NCBI GenBank assembly: GCA_949317995.1
Contig: OX439035.1
Location: 78,351,459-78,415,458 of the forward strand
Reading direction: 5' to 3'
From: Acholoe squamosa
Taxonomy: Eukaryota; Annelida; Polychaeta; Phyllodocida; Polynoidae
DNA length: 64,000 nt
Positions 42,495 through 53,200 of the stretch are shown piece by piece. Position numbers and translations under genes: made by a program. How positions within the stretch are numbered: the first letter of the stretch is position 1; each line of letters opens with the position of its first letter. The notes beneath the pieces are model-generated. The model was given only the letters and a program-made list of their open reading frames with translations. It was not told the origin of the DNA and did not search any database.

Positions 42495-42945
42495 CCCTGT
42501 TGACAGTGTTCCCTGCAAACAAAAAAACGTTTTTTTTTTTTTAACGGTAAAAAAAAAAAAACGTTCAGAAAAGGTTGAGAAACGTTTTTTAAACTTATGC
42601 AAAAACGTTTTTCTGTGCACATAAAAACGTCATTTTAACGTTTTTAAGGAGGTGAAAGGCCAACGTTTTTTTTCTACACATAATCTGCACCTTTCCTGAA
42701 CCTTCATTAAAGGTACAGAAAAGGTTCAGATGAAAACGTTTTCATCTGAGCCTTTAAAAAACCTTTTCAAAACGTTCAGAAAAGGTGTAAAAAAGGTTGA
42801 GGAAAAAAACGTTTTCTCTTTGACCTTTTAAATACCAAATCAAAATGTTTTTTGAAGGTTGAAAATAAGTTTTTCAAAAATCGCTGGAGTAATAACCTGT
42901 TAAAAACGTTTTTTAAACGTCAAAAAACGTTTCTTATTTGCTGGG
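42495..42945. repeat. AACGTTTT-rich simple/palindromic tract
   Basis: AACGTT, self-complementary, occurs more than a dozen times among poly-A and poly-T runs, together with repeated AAAAGGTTCAGA/AAAGGTTGAG words. The tract can fold in many registers. No gene is visible. It ends about 330 bases before the EIF1AD start. Confidence 0.75.
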
Positions 42946-43277
42946 TTGTTTGGTATACATGATCACTTCCTAATAATATATTGCATTGCAATAATGATAA
43001 GTTTGAAAGCAACAGTGAGTTGATGGGCTTAACGAATCCAGTTCCTCATGCTCAAGCAGTACCATATTGTTGCTTATTTAAACCTTTTTTTTCTGCCTAA
43101 AAAGGCCTAATTGAAGTGGCGTTTTTTTTTTGTTTTTTTTTGCACTGTGACGTCGTGTATGGTAATTAAATACTCAGAAAAAAAAATCTAACCAGTACCC
43201 TGTAATCAAATTTATATCTCTATTTTCAGCTGAAAGCATATCTCCATTTTAGGACTCCCGAAAAAAAAAGAAGCAAT

Positions 43278-44925
43278 ATGTCCAAAGCAACCAAACGGAA
43301 ACATGTCACAAGAGAGGTGACAGATGAGTTTGTCTTGCCTGATGAAAAGAGGGAAATAGTGCGGGTAAGTATCAGAATAGTAAGACAGATACGATTGTGG
43401 CAGTTTGGCCCTAGAAGATTCAGAAAATCTCCTACTGGATTCTACCACTCTTGTTCAACTCATTGTGAACCTACCCTAGCTTCATGTAAATATTCCATTG
43501 CCATGCTGTAAATACTCCAGCTTAACTTTCGAGTCTGCTTGCAGCGAAACCCGAAAATTGCCTCCTATCTCAGGCATCATATTTGATCCTATTTTCAGCA
43601 ATTTTTCCTATTTTTATCCTATTTTTCAGCAAAATATTCCTATATATTCTATTTGTTTGAGAGATAAGCATTTTATTTTCTCATTTTGAGTTGTGAGTGC
43701 TGGGAAACTCCATAATTACTTTTTTTTAAATTTATCATGTCAAAAAATACAGTAACTAAGCTTTTAGGTACTGGACCCATGTAAGAAACATACTGTAAAC
43801 TCCCGCGTATAAGACGCGTCCTCTAGGCCAAACAAAATGCTGGGCAGTCTTATAGGATGTACTGAAATTGGGGGTGCGTCTTATACGAGGGGTAATTTTA
43901 CTATAGAAATGTACTGAATTTACAAAATTCACCCCTAAGAGGTGCGTCTTATACGCGAAATTGCATGTGCTGAGTTTAGGGTGCGTCTTATACGCGCAGC
44001 ACCTCTTATACGCGGGAGATTACGGTACTTGTCGTGAGAATAACAAGAACTAATCACTGACAAACATCAAATTGAAGTTTTCACTGGTCACTATTATTGC
44101 AGGTTGTTGCAAGCCGTGGTAATAATCTCCACGAAGTTGAAGACGCTAAAGCTGAGAAATATTTAGTATCAATGCCAACAAAGTTCAGGAAAAATGTCTG
44201 GATCAAAAGAGGTATGTGTCTCACGTTAGAGGTAAACCTTGCTTTTATATCTAAAAAAAAAAAAAAGTGCTGGAATCATAATTTCATTTTGCCCATAGGA
44301 CACCTATGTACATAAACATGTGTCCTGTATATCTTTCCAGGAGATTACGTGCTTGTAGAACCAATAAATGAAGGCGACAAAGTCAAAGCAGAAATTTCAC
44401 ACATCTTATATAAGGAACAAATCAAGTATATACAAGAGGAAGGGAAGTGGTAGGTATAATAACCCCAACGTTTAACATTTAAACCACATTCAGATTTTTC
44501 TAATTATTTTGAGCTATGTCACAGAGTATGTAAGACATCCAGGTTCATGTTTGGGTAATATTGGATCTGAGAAAATTATGAAAACATTTCGAGAATACAG
44601 AACAATGATTGCTTTCTGAAGTGTGAGATTGTGCTCTTCAAATGCAATTATGGAACCATAAATTGTTGTTGTTTGCAGGCCTGAAGCATTTAGTACCAAC
44701 ATAAAGAACAGTGCAGACCAAATGATTCCAGACAACATGCTTCCACCTAGCGACAGTGACTCAGACAATGATGAAGACGAGTTGCTGATCGCCAATCCTA
44801 ATCGGCCTCTTATAAACACCTGTTATGAGAGTGAAAGTGACAGTGAATTATCAGACGAAACCCCGGGTGAGAATCGGGGGTCCCAAGAAACCCATGTCAC
44901 CAGAGATGCTATACACTTTAATTAA
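43278..44925 (+). CDS. EIF1AD: EIF1A domain-containing protein (haponin), 183 aa, four coding exons
   Basis: Exons 43278-43364 (phase 0 end, CGG|GTAAGT), 44103-44211 (phase 1), 44341-44449 (phase 2) and 44679-44925 (TAA at 44923-44925); all GT-AG and all phases agree (552 nt). The product matches animal EIF1AD: SKATKRKHV N-terminus, then an S1/OB-fold eIF1A-like domain (about residues 20-100) with NNLHEVEDA, VSMPTKFRKNVWIKRGDYV, KVKAEISHIL and EGKWPEAFS. The tail is acidic and Ser-rich (SDSDSDNDEDEL). EIF1AD is a nuclear RNA-binding eIF1A paralogue. The start is the first ATG after the acceptors at 43229 and 43252, so a non-coding exon lies upstream. Intron 1 contains a 237-bp TA-MITE B. It is divergent from BANF1, as in human. 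Confidence 0.95.
43791..44027. mobile_element. TA-MITE, subfamily B (237 bp), in EIF1AD intron 1
   Basis: TACTGTAAACTCCCGCGTAT (left), ACGCGGGAGATTACGGTA (right). It is the reverse-oriented counterpart of 19457-19693 with the same length and the GGCCAAACAAAATGCTGGG block. It stops 75 bases before the exon 2 acceptor. Confidence 0.87.
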
Positions 44926-45052
44926 TTTCTGTTCATTATTATGTATGTATGTATCTATGTTTGATTATTTTTTGTTTTGTTTTGTCATTGAACTTTCATC
45001 TGCATTTACATTTGACACTCCATTGACATACATGTAATCATCAATGAAATTC

Positions 45053-45058
45053 AATAAA
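45053..45058 (+). terminator. poly(A) signal of EIF1AD
   Basis: AATAAA in TTCAATAAAATTGC, 128 bases after the stop codon, is the first canonical signal downstream. Confidence 0.75.
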
Positions 45059-46001
45059 ATTGCTTTATGTGAAGATATGTCGAGATCATTGGGGTTGACA
45101 GTTCTAAAAGTATTACAAAATTATTACCGTAAATTCTCATATTATCAACTCTACATTATATACATGTACATGAAAAAGGCTTTTGCTCCATGACATACAG
45201 CACTTTTCTGAAGTCATGGTGTGGTTGCATGTCAACAATCTTAGAACTTAAGCACAGCACTGAAAGGTATCCGCCATTCACACCATTGCTTGAAGATATT
45301 CGAAATTTTCCTGGGAGAAAATACTCCTAAACCCCCTACTTTAATTGTCAAACTTCATTTATCTTATGCGAAACAATACAGAATTTCCAGAAGTGATCCA
45401 TACCTTTAAAATGCAGGGATGCGGCTTATACACAGGGAGTTATGGCACAAAAATATCATTTTTAAGGGGTGAGACTTAATCTCGTCCTCAAGTTTCTCTC
45501 TATGCATGAGTATGTGAGATACAGCTTATAAGCGAGCATTTATGGTAGTTTTCTCTGGAGCACAAATGTACCATAGAGTAAGATCTGTATACCGCATTCC
45601 ACCGAATAAGCGCACATGTGCAGAGGAGAATTTGTATAAATCCTTAAAACAGTCTTAATTGTTCACAAATGGCATATAAGTAGTCTAAAAATGACCAAAT
45701 AAGAGGGACCGTGCACTTATTATCAGGTACGATTATACATCGGTACCTCATTTCTCAAAATGACACAAAAGGATGTAATTCTCCTAAATTTTATTTCAAA
45801 TCCCTGATATATTACAATGTCTTTTGAAAAAGGTTATCGGTACAAGCTAGTAAAAGATGTGGTTAAAGACTAAATATTTAACACATAAAAGCTTGATAAA
45901 CAATGTTGGTTTGATGAAAGTGAGGGCAGCTCTTGATAAATAAATGCTTTTCGTCACCAAAGGTGGTAAATCAACTGTATACTTCTTTTACGTGTAGAAA
46001 C

Positions 46002-47215
46002 CTAATTCTGGTGTTCAGTCGGCCAGTTAACAAGCTTTGAGAATCCTGCTGGGGCACGATCGTTGTTGCGATAGATCTCTAGTGGTTTAGCGCTTGGCCT
46101 TGTTATATACCATCCCATCAGCTGGGCAGTCGTAACTGGTAGCCGTGATTCCTGAATAACGGAAGTAGATGTACCAATTCAGGCTAATGTGTTTGCTAAT
46201 ACTATCGCTGCTAATAGTAACCTGGGCCATTTCCGCACTGGTTAAAGCGGTGGGTCACTGGTACCCATCTGGGGTAATGCACTGGTAAGCCCAGATTTTA
46301 AATCAATTACCAGCTGAAGCCGCTCGGTTAACTAGGTTGGCTCACGCGAAAGTGCCCCTGTATGAAGATACTATTCTACTGATGAAAAGACTATTGTCTT
46401 GGTTCTGAAGGTGGTGTTTACTGTTGGCTAGTAGCATGAGCACAATCACTATTATAAGAGTTAGTTTCTATGGTTATGACTGGGAATATATCTACAACAC
46501 CTATTTATAAGAGGCACGGGTATTCCCGACCCTACTACCGTGGTATTTTTAGACCAATCCCCTTTGGTCAGTCCAGTGGTGTCATTGGTGATCGACATGG
46601 GGTGACCAACTGAGTCCATGCATAAAGAAGGAAATAAGCACAAAGATGGAAATACACGGTTTGCGTTATAGGATATGCGAGAGTGACTACCCAGTAATAG
46701 TTGTAATATAATGAGGTAGAAGCCAGAAAGATGATGAAACTTTAACACTGCTTGTAAACATATTGATCCAAAAGAAAACATTTACTCAGAAGAATAACAT
46801 AATGGGAACATACCAGCTGAGGTTTGATACTGAGGGGAGGTAATTTTGGCACAGTGCTTTTAACAGTCAACTGGTCTGGTGGTAGTCCTTGGAGTCTGCG
46901 ATTCATCTGAGCATGGGGAGAAAAATAAGGTAGCTTCAATACGTCATTGGTACCGGTTCAATTTACAATAATACAACAGACTGTGGAATGTATAGTAAAA
47001 CATACATATTCAAAGAAACTTCTTCTGTGTAATACGGTATTTTTTATCCCTGTTCATACCTCCCATCACCGGGATGAAAACTCTATGTTCGACCACCAAC
47101 TTGTGAAAAGTTAAAGTGATTAAAACCAACCTGTCGGTATTCTTCTGTCAGGTAACCCCATCTTTCTGGCCATGTTCTAGTGAATGACTGTGTTTCTCTT
47201 TGGACATGATCCTTC
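46002..47215 (-). CDS. 3' end of an unnamed small protein, three phase-compatible exons
   Basis: Minus-strand exons: 47215-47131 (after TTCGTTACAG, ends CGACAG|GTTGGT), 46906-46814 (after CCCCATGCTCAG, ends CAGCTG|GTATGT) and 46151-46002 (after CGTTATTCAG, TAG at 46004-46002). Junctions are phase 0, and the first exon needs two bases from an upstream exon. The 108 visible residues include TRTWPERWGYLTEEYRQ, GLPPDQLTVKSTVPKLPPL, TAQLMGWYITRPSAKPLE and a FSKLVNWPTEHQN end. Conserved-looking Trp-Pro and Pro-rich spacing recalls small ciliary/sperm microtubule inner proteins, but I cannot place it in a named family. No membrane segment or catalytic motif is present. The evidence is three consecutive open exons with good splice sites and coherent phase; no homology search was possible. 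It is convergent with EIF1AD. Confidence 0.6.
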
Positions 47216-47390
47216 CTGTAACGAATATATGGTTTTCATTGGGACAGCACTTTTTCATGTATGTTTTCTGACAAATTTCCGTAATGAATACATCAGGCCA
47301 CGTATTGTCACCTCAGTGCAATAAGGTTATAAATTTATTCGTGGGCAAGATAGCGGCATCCAGCTAAGAACCTTACCCATGGCGCTCCGC

Positions 47391-47581
47391 ACTATATAAA
47401 TTAATAACCACAGTTGAACTATGTGCATTGCTTCACTTACAACCTCAAGAAGTATACAGAGGTACTGACATTAGTTTTAACCATGTCTACACCTGCTGAA
47501 GGAACTAGAGGTAAAGGCAGGGGCAGAAAACCTGAAGAACCTCCACCACCGGTCCCGGGGCATGTTGAATATATATTTTAG
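47391..47581 (+). other. candidate TATA promoter and short first exon (AT-hook-like peptide)
   Basis: CTATATAAATT (TATA box, 47391-47401) lies about 90 bases before an ATG in good context (TTAACCATGT, ATG at 47483). The frame reads MSTPAEGTRGKGRGRKPEEP and then ends in TAG at 47579-47581 after 32 codons. AGAG|GTAAAG at 47511 is a usable donor, so this could be exon 1 of a longer gene. GRGRKP resembles an AT-hook core. No downstream exon was found before the retrotransposon at 48393; the insertion could lie in its intron or 3' side. Confidence 0.3.
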
Positions 47582-48388
47582 TTGTACATATGGAACTGAT
47601 ATGTCCATATGTTGAACAGAAACAGTAAGTCAATATGTGAAGGTGGAGCTCCATATGTTGCTAAGGCCACCCCAAAAAAATAAGTTGGTCTACGGATTTC
47701 CCTCTCCATATTTTCGCAAATACAATTTTTTTTTTCTTTGAAAAAAATCTCGTCTACAGGTTTCGCTCACTTCACGTTCTAAAAGTTTTCTCTTCGTGAT
47801 GTTTGGCAATTTTTTTTTTTTAAATAATTTTTTTTTTCGCTCACCTCAGTCTTCCAGCAAGGAATCCATTGAAATATTACTGAAATCGATATTTTGGGAG
47901 CGCATAAAATGTAGTAGTCAATAGTAAATTCATGTCTAACAGTACCCTAGCATAAAGAAAAAAATGTGTCATTTTAATTGTGTTACACGCGTTGGAAGAT
48001 GGAACTTAATCATTTAAATTCTGATAATTTTACTAAAATTATGCCATCATATATCATTGTTAGGTGCTGATTATTTTGCCATTTTTACCATATCATATAT
48101 TTTCCTCTAGACTCATTCAGCAGGTATCAAAAGGTGGCCGAAAATACCTCCCCCTGGCCGAAAATACTATCTCGAAGACCTAAATTCTCTGTGAAATATG
48201 AAATTTAACTAGACCCCTGTTATGGCAATAAAATCATACCACTTTCAAAAACTGTTGATAATGCCCTCCCTCACCCCCTGAAATGTAAAATTGCTATTTT
48301 ATATAAGCAATACCCACCCTCCACTCCTCTAAGTATTTTTTTTATGAAAAAGGCTGATTTATTGTGTTTTTAGACAATAATAGTTAAT

Positions 48389-48392
48389 GTAT
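48389..48392 (+). other. target-site duplication of the LTR element (left)
   Basis: GTAT immediately before the left LTR is repeated immediately after the right LTR (58955-58958), a 4-bp duplication made by the integrase. Confidence 0.8.
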
Positions 48393-48798
48393 TGTAATAA
48401 ACATAGGCCGGCGGCTCGGCGGCGGCCACCGAAGCTCGGTGGCGGGTTCCCGCTGTGGCCGCTAGGTGGGGCGTCGGCGGTGACGTCACAGCCTTGTGAC
48501 GTCACCGTCGGCGGCCGGGGGCTATAAAACGCGGTGTTCGGTGGTTTTATGGCAGACGCGATCAGACACTCAGGTGGCCTACGTGTAAGCTATCTTAAGG
48601 GAGTTCGGTGGCTAGTCCTAGCTCACGAACAGAGTGGCGTCTCTAAGCAAGAATAAGTACAAGTACAAGTATCAGTATAAGCGAGTAACTGATGACCAGT
48701 GGCTGTTAGTCCTTAAGGCTCCTAAGAAATAAAACAACAACAACGGCTGTAACTTTATATTCCATTCTTTATATACGGTGTCGACTCTGGTTATTACA
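48393..48798 (+). repeat. 5' LTR (406 bp) of Ty3/gypsy-type element
   Basis: Starts TGTAATAA and ends TTATTACA, so the LTR tips are inverted repeats. It contains two TGACGTCA CRE motifs at 48481-48488 and 48497-48504 in a 24-base inverted arrangement, TATAAAA at 48523-48529, and a GAAATAAAAC poly(A)-type signal near 48727. By eye it is identical to the 3' LTR, which indicates a recent insertion. Confidence 0.97.
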
Positions 48799-48815
48799 TT
48801 GGTGACAGCGGTGGT
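48799..48815 (+). other. primer-binding site candidate
   Basis: Directly after the LTR the sequence reads T-TGGTGACAGCGGTGGT. The TGG complements a tRNA CCA tail as expected for a PBS; I could not assign the primer tRNA. Confidence 0.6.
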
Positions 48816-48860
48816 TGTTTACATTAACGAACCGGGGTGTACCAGAGTAGAAACACAGGC

Positions 48861-50282
48861 ATGGCAGATAGCGAATTAAAGATGGAGGAGGAGAGGGCAG
48901 CCCTGGAGGAGCAGTTAGGGGCGGGTAGGCGAGGAGAACTGATCCAGGTTGTGGATGAGGAGGTTTCTGTTAAAGTTAAAAGGCCGGTGGCTGCGGCGGC
49001 CGGCGCCACCGACGCCACCGGAGCAGACGACAGGAAGTGGGTAATGGAGGAGCGACCGGACAGGAGGGCAGAGGAAGCATCACCTGGGGAGGAAGTGGGA
49101 GTAAAGGGTGGCGTGGCTATTCACCGGACACCTCTTGGTGCGGCCGCTAAAGTGGACAGCGAAATGGGCCCGGCTGAGTTCGGTGGCCGGTTCGGTGGGA
49201 AGGGCGGCGGTTCGGTGGTTGGCCAGTTCGGTGGCCCGGTGTTCGGTGGAGCGGGGAGTGATACAGAGGGTCACCGGAGAGAGGAGCGGACGCGAGAGTG
49301 GGGCCCCGACAGGGCCCACGGGGAGGTCAGAGAGGGCCGCGGGACGATTGGAAGGGAGGGGACAGACCCGTTGGCGGAATGGCTGAGGCAGGGCAGCCCC
49401 AGAAGTAGCTCTAGGACGGAGAGTGTGGAGGGGGCCAGGAGCTCCACGCCCCTGGGGATAGAGCAGACACAGGGGATACACCCGGGTAGGCCGGGGCCCG
49501 GGGGCGAGGGGGCCACCCGGAAGCCAATTGTGATGCCGGGCAAGTACGACGGGTCGAGCGATCTGGAGGAGTTTCTGTCGCACTTCGACCTCTGCGTCAT
49601 GGCTAACGGATGGACGGAAAGGGAGTCGGGGACGTTCCTGGGAATAAGCTTGTCGGGGGTCGCCCGGCGGCTGTTGGCGTCGGAACGGCCGGCGGCTCCT
49701 GGGGGATATAAGAAGTTGCGGGATGCACTAGTAAATAGATTCCAGCCGAAGAGTCAGGTGGAATCGTATAAGGCTCTGCTCCGCACCCGGGTGCGGAAGC
49801 CGGGGGAGGAGTTACAAACCCTCTCGGAAGAGATCCTGCGACTGGTGCGGCTGTCCTACCCCAATGCAGACGCCCAGATGGTAGATGGCATGGCTAAGGA
49901 TAGGTTTGTCGAATGTCTGGAGGATACGGAGCTCCGACAGTGGATATATCAGGGCGAGATTCCAACTCTTCTACGGGCGGTGGAAAGGGGTATACGGGCG
50001 GAAACTTACCTTAAGGAGGAACGGGCGAAGGCGGTGAAGGTCAGGTCCACCACGAAGTCAATGGCGGAAGAGATGGGAGAGCTGCGGGTGGCGGTCACCC
50101 AGATGAGGGAGTCCCTGGCCCGATCGGCCCCTGCAACCGCGGAGGGGGAGGGGGCAAGTAGGGGACGGGGCTGCTTCGAGTGCGGGGCGCCGGACCACTT
50201 TAAGCGCGACTGCCCTATCTGGAGGAAGCGGGTCGAGGCCGCTCGGAAGAGGGAGGCGACGAAGAAGGCTTCGGAAAACTAG
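48861..50282 (+). CDS. Gag polyprotein of LTR element, 473 aa
   Basis: I start at the ATG at 48861 (CAGGCATGGCAG), because the upstream part of the frame has only a GTG. The N-terminal third is Gly/Ala/Glu-rich and low-complexity. A retrotransposon Gag domain follows (roughly residues 225-400), recognisable by KYDGSSDLEEFLSHFDLC, RLLASERPAAPGGYKKLRD and FVECLEDTELRQWIYQGE. The nucleocapsid end has one CCHC zinc knuckle, CFECGAPDHFKRDC (C-X2-C-X4-H-X4-C), near residue 440. It ends in TAG at 50280-50282, inside the open pol frame. It would form the cytoplasmic particle and package the RNA. Confidence 0.93.
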   Translation: MADSELKMEEERAALEEQLGAGRRGELIQVVDEEVSVKVKRPVAAAAGATDATGADDRKWVMEERPDRRAEEASPGEEVGVKGGVAIHRTPLGAAAKVDSEMGPAEFGGRFGGKGGGSVVGQFGGPVFGGAGSDTEGHRREERTREWGPDRAHGEVREGRGTIGREGTDPLAEWLRQGSPRSSSRTESVEGARSSTPLGIEQTQGIHPGRPGPGGEGATRKPIVMPGKYDGSSDLEEFLSHFDLCVMANGWTERESGTFLGISLSGVARRLLASERPAAPGGYKKLRDALVNRFQPKSQVESYKALLRTRVRKPGEELQTLSEEILRLVRLSYPNADAQMVDGMAKDRFVECLEDTELRQWIYQGEIPTLLRAVERGIRAETYLKEERAKAVKVRSTTKSMAEEMGELRVAVTQMRESLARSAPATAEGEGASRGRGCFECGAPDHFKRDCPIWRKRVEAARKREATKKASEN

Positions 50283-53200
50283 ACGGGGTCCCCTCTTCCA
50301 GCCGGGAGGAGACCCATGGAGAGAAAAGGAGGAGAGAATGGCTGGGTCGGAAGGAGAAGAAGGGGAACGGCCTGGAGGTCGGAGGGACGTTATGGGGCAA
50401 GGACATCCACTTAGTGGTGGACACGGGGGCCACCAGCAACTTGCTCTCCACAGCGTGGTGGAAGGCGGAGGGGTCCCCTGGGGATCTGAGACCGGTGTTA
50501 ACAGCATTCCATACGGCGGATGGGAAGCCGCTGCCGGTGGAGGGTCGGGTGACGGCGGAGCTGCAGTGCGCAGGCCGCGCGGAAACTACATCATTCGTCG
50601 TGGCCGATATATCCACCCCGGGCCTGCTGGGTGCAGACTTCTTGAGGCAGACGCGGGCGACGATCGACATGGCCGGGGAGAGGCTGGTGTGGCCGGAAGA
50701 GGAGCACGGGACCCAGCCCTGCCGACTGGTGAGCTCGCGGACGGAATGGGTGAGGGGTCGCACGGAGAGGATCATACAGGCGCGTGTGCCGGAATCGGCC
50801 GGACTGACGGACATGCTGGTGGAAGGAGTGGAGAAGGTGGAGATGGCGAGGGGGATTCGGATAGGCAGGGCCCTGGTGACACCCGAGAGGGGGGAGGTGC
50901 CGGTCCTGGTCTGCAATCCGGGCCCGAATCCAGTGGTCCTGTATGAGGGGATGCACGTGGCGGTGGCCGAGGCTGTGGGGGAGGAGGAGCTCCGGGGGGA
51001 GGAGTGCCGGATGGTGACCGAGGAGGGGCCACGCGAGGGGTCCCGGACGCTTGTACAGCAGCTGTTGGGGGGAACCCAGGTCGAGGATGATCAGGAGTGG
51101 ATCCAGCTCATTGCCCGGAATAAGGCAGCATTCCAGGAGGGCGATGAGGACCTGGGACATACTGACTTGGTCTCACACACCATAGAGACGGGGGTGGCGG
51201 CCCCTATTAAAATGGCTCCCCGACGACTGGCGCCGCATCGACGGGAGGTCGTGGACAAGGAAGTGGAGGAGATGTTGAGAAGGGGCGTCATAGAGCCGGC
51301 GACGGGTCCCTGGGCAAGCCCCGTGGTCTTGGTAAAGAAAAAGGATGGGAGGGTGCGGTTTTGCGTGGACTACCGCCGCCTAAACGCGGTGACGGTTAAG
51401 GACGCCTACCCACTGCCACGGATAGACGATTCACTGGACTCGATGGCGGGGGCGTGTTGGTTCAGCACGTTGGACTTGGCGTCGGGATACTGGCAGGTGG
51501 CTATGGAGGGGGCGGATAAGCCGAAGACGGCGTTTGTGACGCACCGGGGCTTGTTCCAATTCAAAGTAATGCCATTCGGGCTCTGCAACGCGCCCGGGAC
51601 ATTCGAACGCTTGATGGAAGTGGTGATGCGAGGGCTGCAGTGGTCCACCTGTCTCGTATACCTGGACGACATTATCGTGTTCTCGGCCACCCTCGCCGAA
51701 CACGCCACCCGGCTGGAGACGGTACTAAAGCGGCTACAGGAGGCCGGTCTCAAGGTCAAGGCCAGTAAATGCCAGTTCGTGAGGGAACAGGTCAACTTCC
51801 TGGGCCACCGCATCGATAAGACGGGGATCGGGACCGATCCCGAGAAGGTGGCAGCTGTCCGGGAATGGCCCACCCCGGTCTCGGTAACGGATGTCCGGTC
51901 CTTCCTGGGGTTGTGTGGCTACTACCGCAGCTTTGTGCCCGGGTTCGCGGCCATCGCACGGCCCCTGTCGGAATTGACCGAAAAGAGCAAAAGATTCCGC
52001 TGGGACAGATCCTGTGCAGAGGCCTTCCATTGTCTGAAGGAGAAACTGAGTGAGGCTCCGGTGTTGGCATATCCAAGGGCGGAGGGGCGCCTGCTGCTGG
52101 ACACGGACGCCAGCGATATGGGGCTGGGCGCCGTCCTTTCGCAGATGCAGGAGGGTCGGGAACGACCGTTGGCCTATGCCAGTAGGACGCTGAGCCGTTG
52201 CGAACGCAACTACTGTGTGACGAGGCGGGAATTGCTGGCGGTGGTGTTCGCGGTGAAAAAGTTTCGGCACTACCTGGTTGGGCGGCCGGTCCGGATACGC
52301 ACAGACCATGCAGCCCTTAAATGGCTGGCGAGCTTCCGGGAACCAGAAGGGCAGGTGGCCCGGTGGCTACAACTCCTGGAGACGTTCGATCACGTGATCG
52401 AACACCGCCCCGGCCGGGATCATGGTAACGCGGATGGATTGTCCAGGCGGCCATGCACTCAGTGCGGTATGGAGGGGGAGGGGGGCTCTCCCCTGTTCGA
52501 CCAACCGGGAGAATGCAGGGCAGTAACGAGGAGGGAGGCGGCCGCAGAGGCGGAGGCTGAGGAGGCCAGCGGGAGGCCCCGGACGGCGGAGGGGGACGGG
52601 GAGGAGGAGGGTCCCGTCTTGTCCTCTGCGGAGCACTGGGCGGCAGTACAGAACCAGGACGCCATTCTGGGGAGGGTCCGGCGGTGGGTAGCGAAGAACG
52701 CGGGCCCCGCATCGGACGAATTGGCCGGGGAACCCTACGCCGTGCGGGCGCTGGCGGTACAGGTGCCGCGACTGAGGCTAGAGGGAGGGGTGTTGACCCG
52801 GGTCTGGTGGGAGCCGGGGGGCCGATCCTTCGGCCAGATAGTCGTCCCGGAGGGAAGGGTGCCGGAGGTGTTGGCGGAAGTGCATGGGGCTCCTCTGAGC
52901 AGCCACTTCGGGAGGGTCCGCAGCCTACGACGGTTACAGCAATCCTATTACTGGCCCAGCTACAGAAGGGACCTAATACAGTGGCTGGAGACCTGCCCGC
53001 AATGCCTCAGCAGGAAGGGGGCCGTGCACCCCCCCGGGTCCATGATGAGACATGTGCCGGTAGCGGCGACGCTGGAAAGAATGGCCATGGACCTGATGGG
53101 GCCGTTGCCGAGGACAGGGAGAAAGAACCGGCACATCCTTCTGGTAATGGACTATTTCACGAAGTGGGCGGAGGCTATCCCCTTGCCGGACCAGGAGGCA

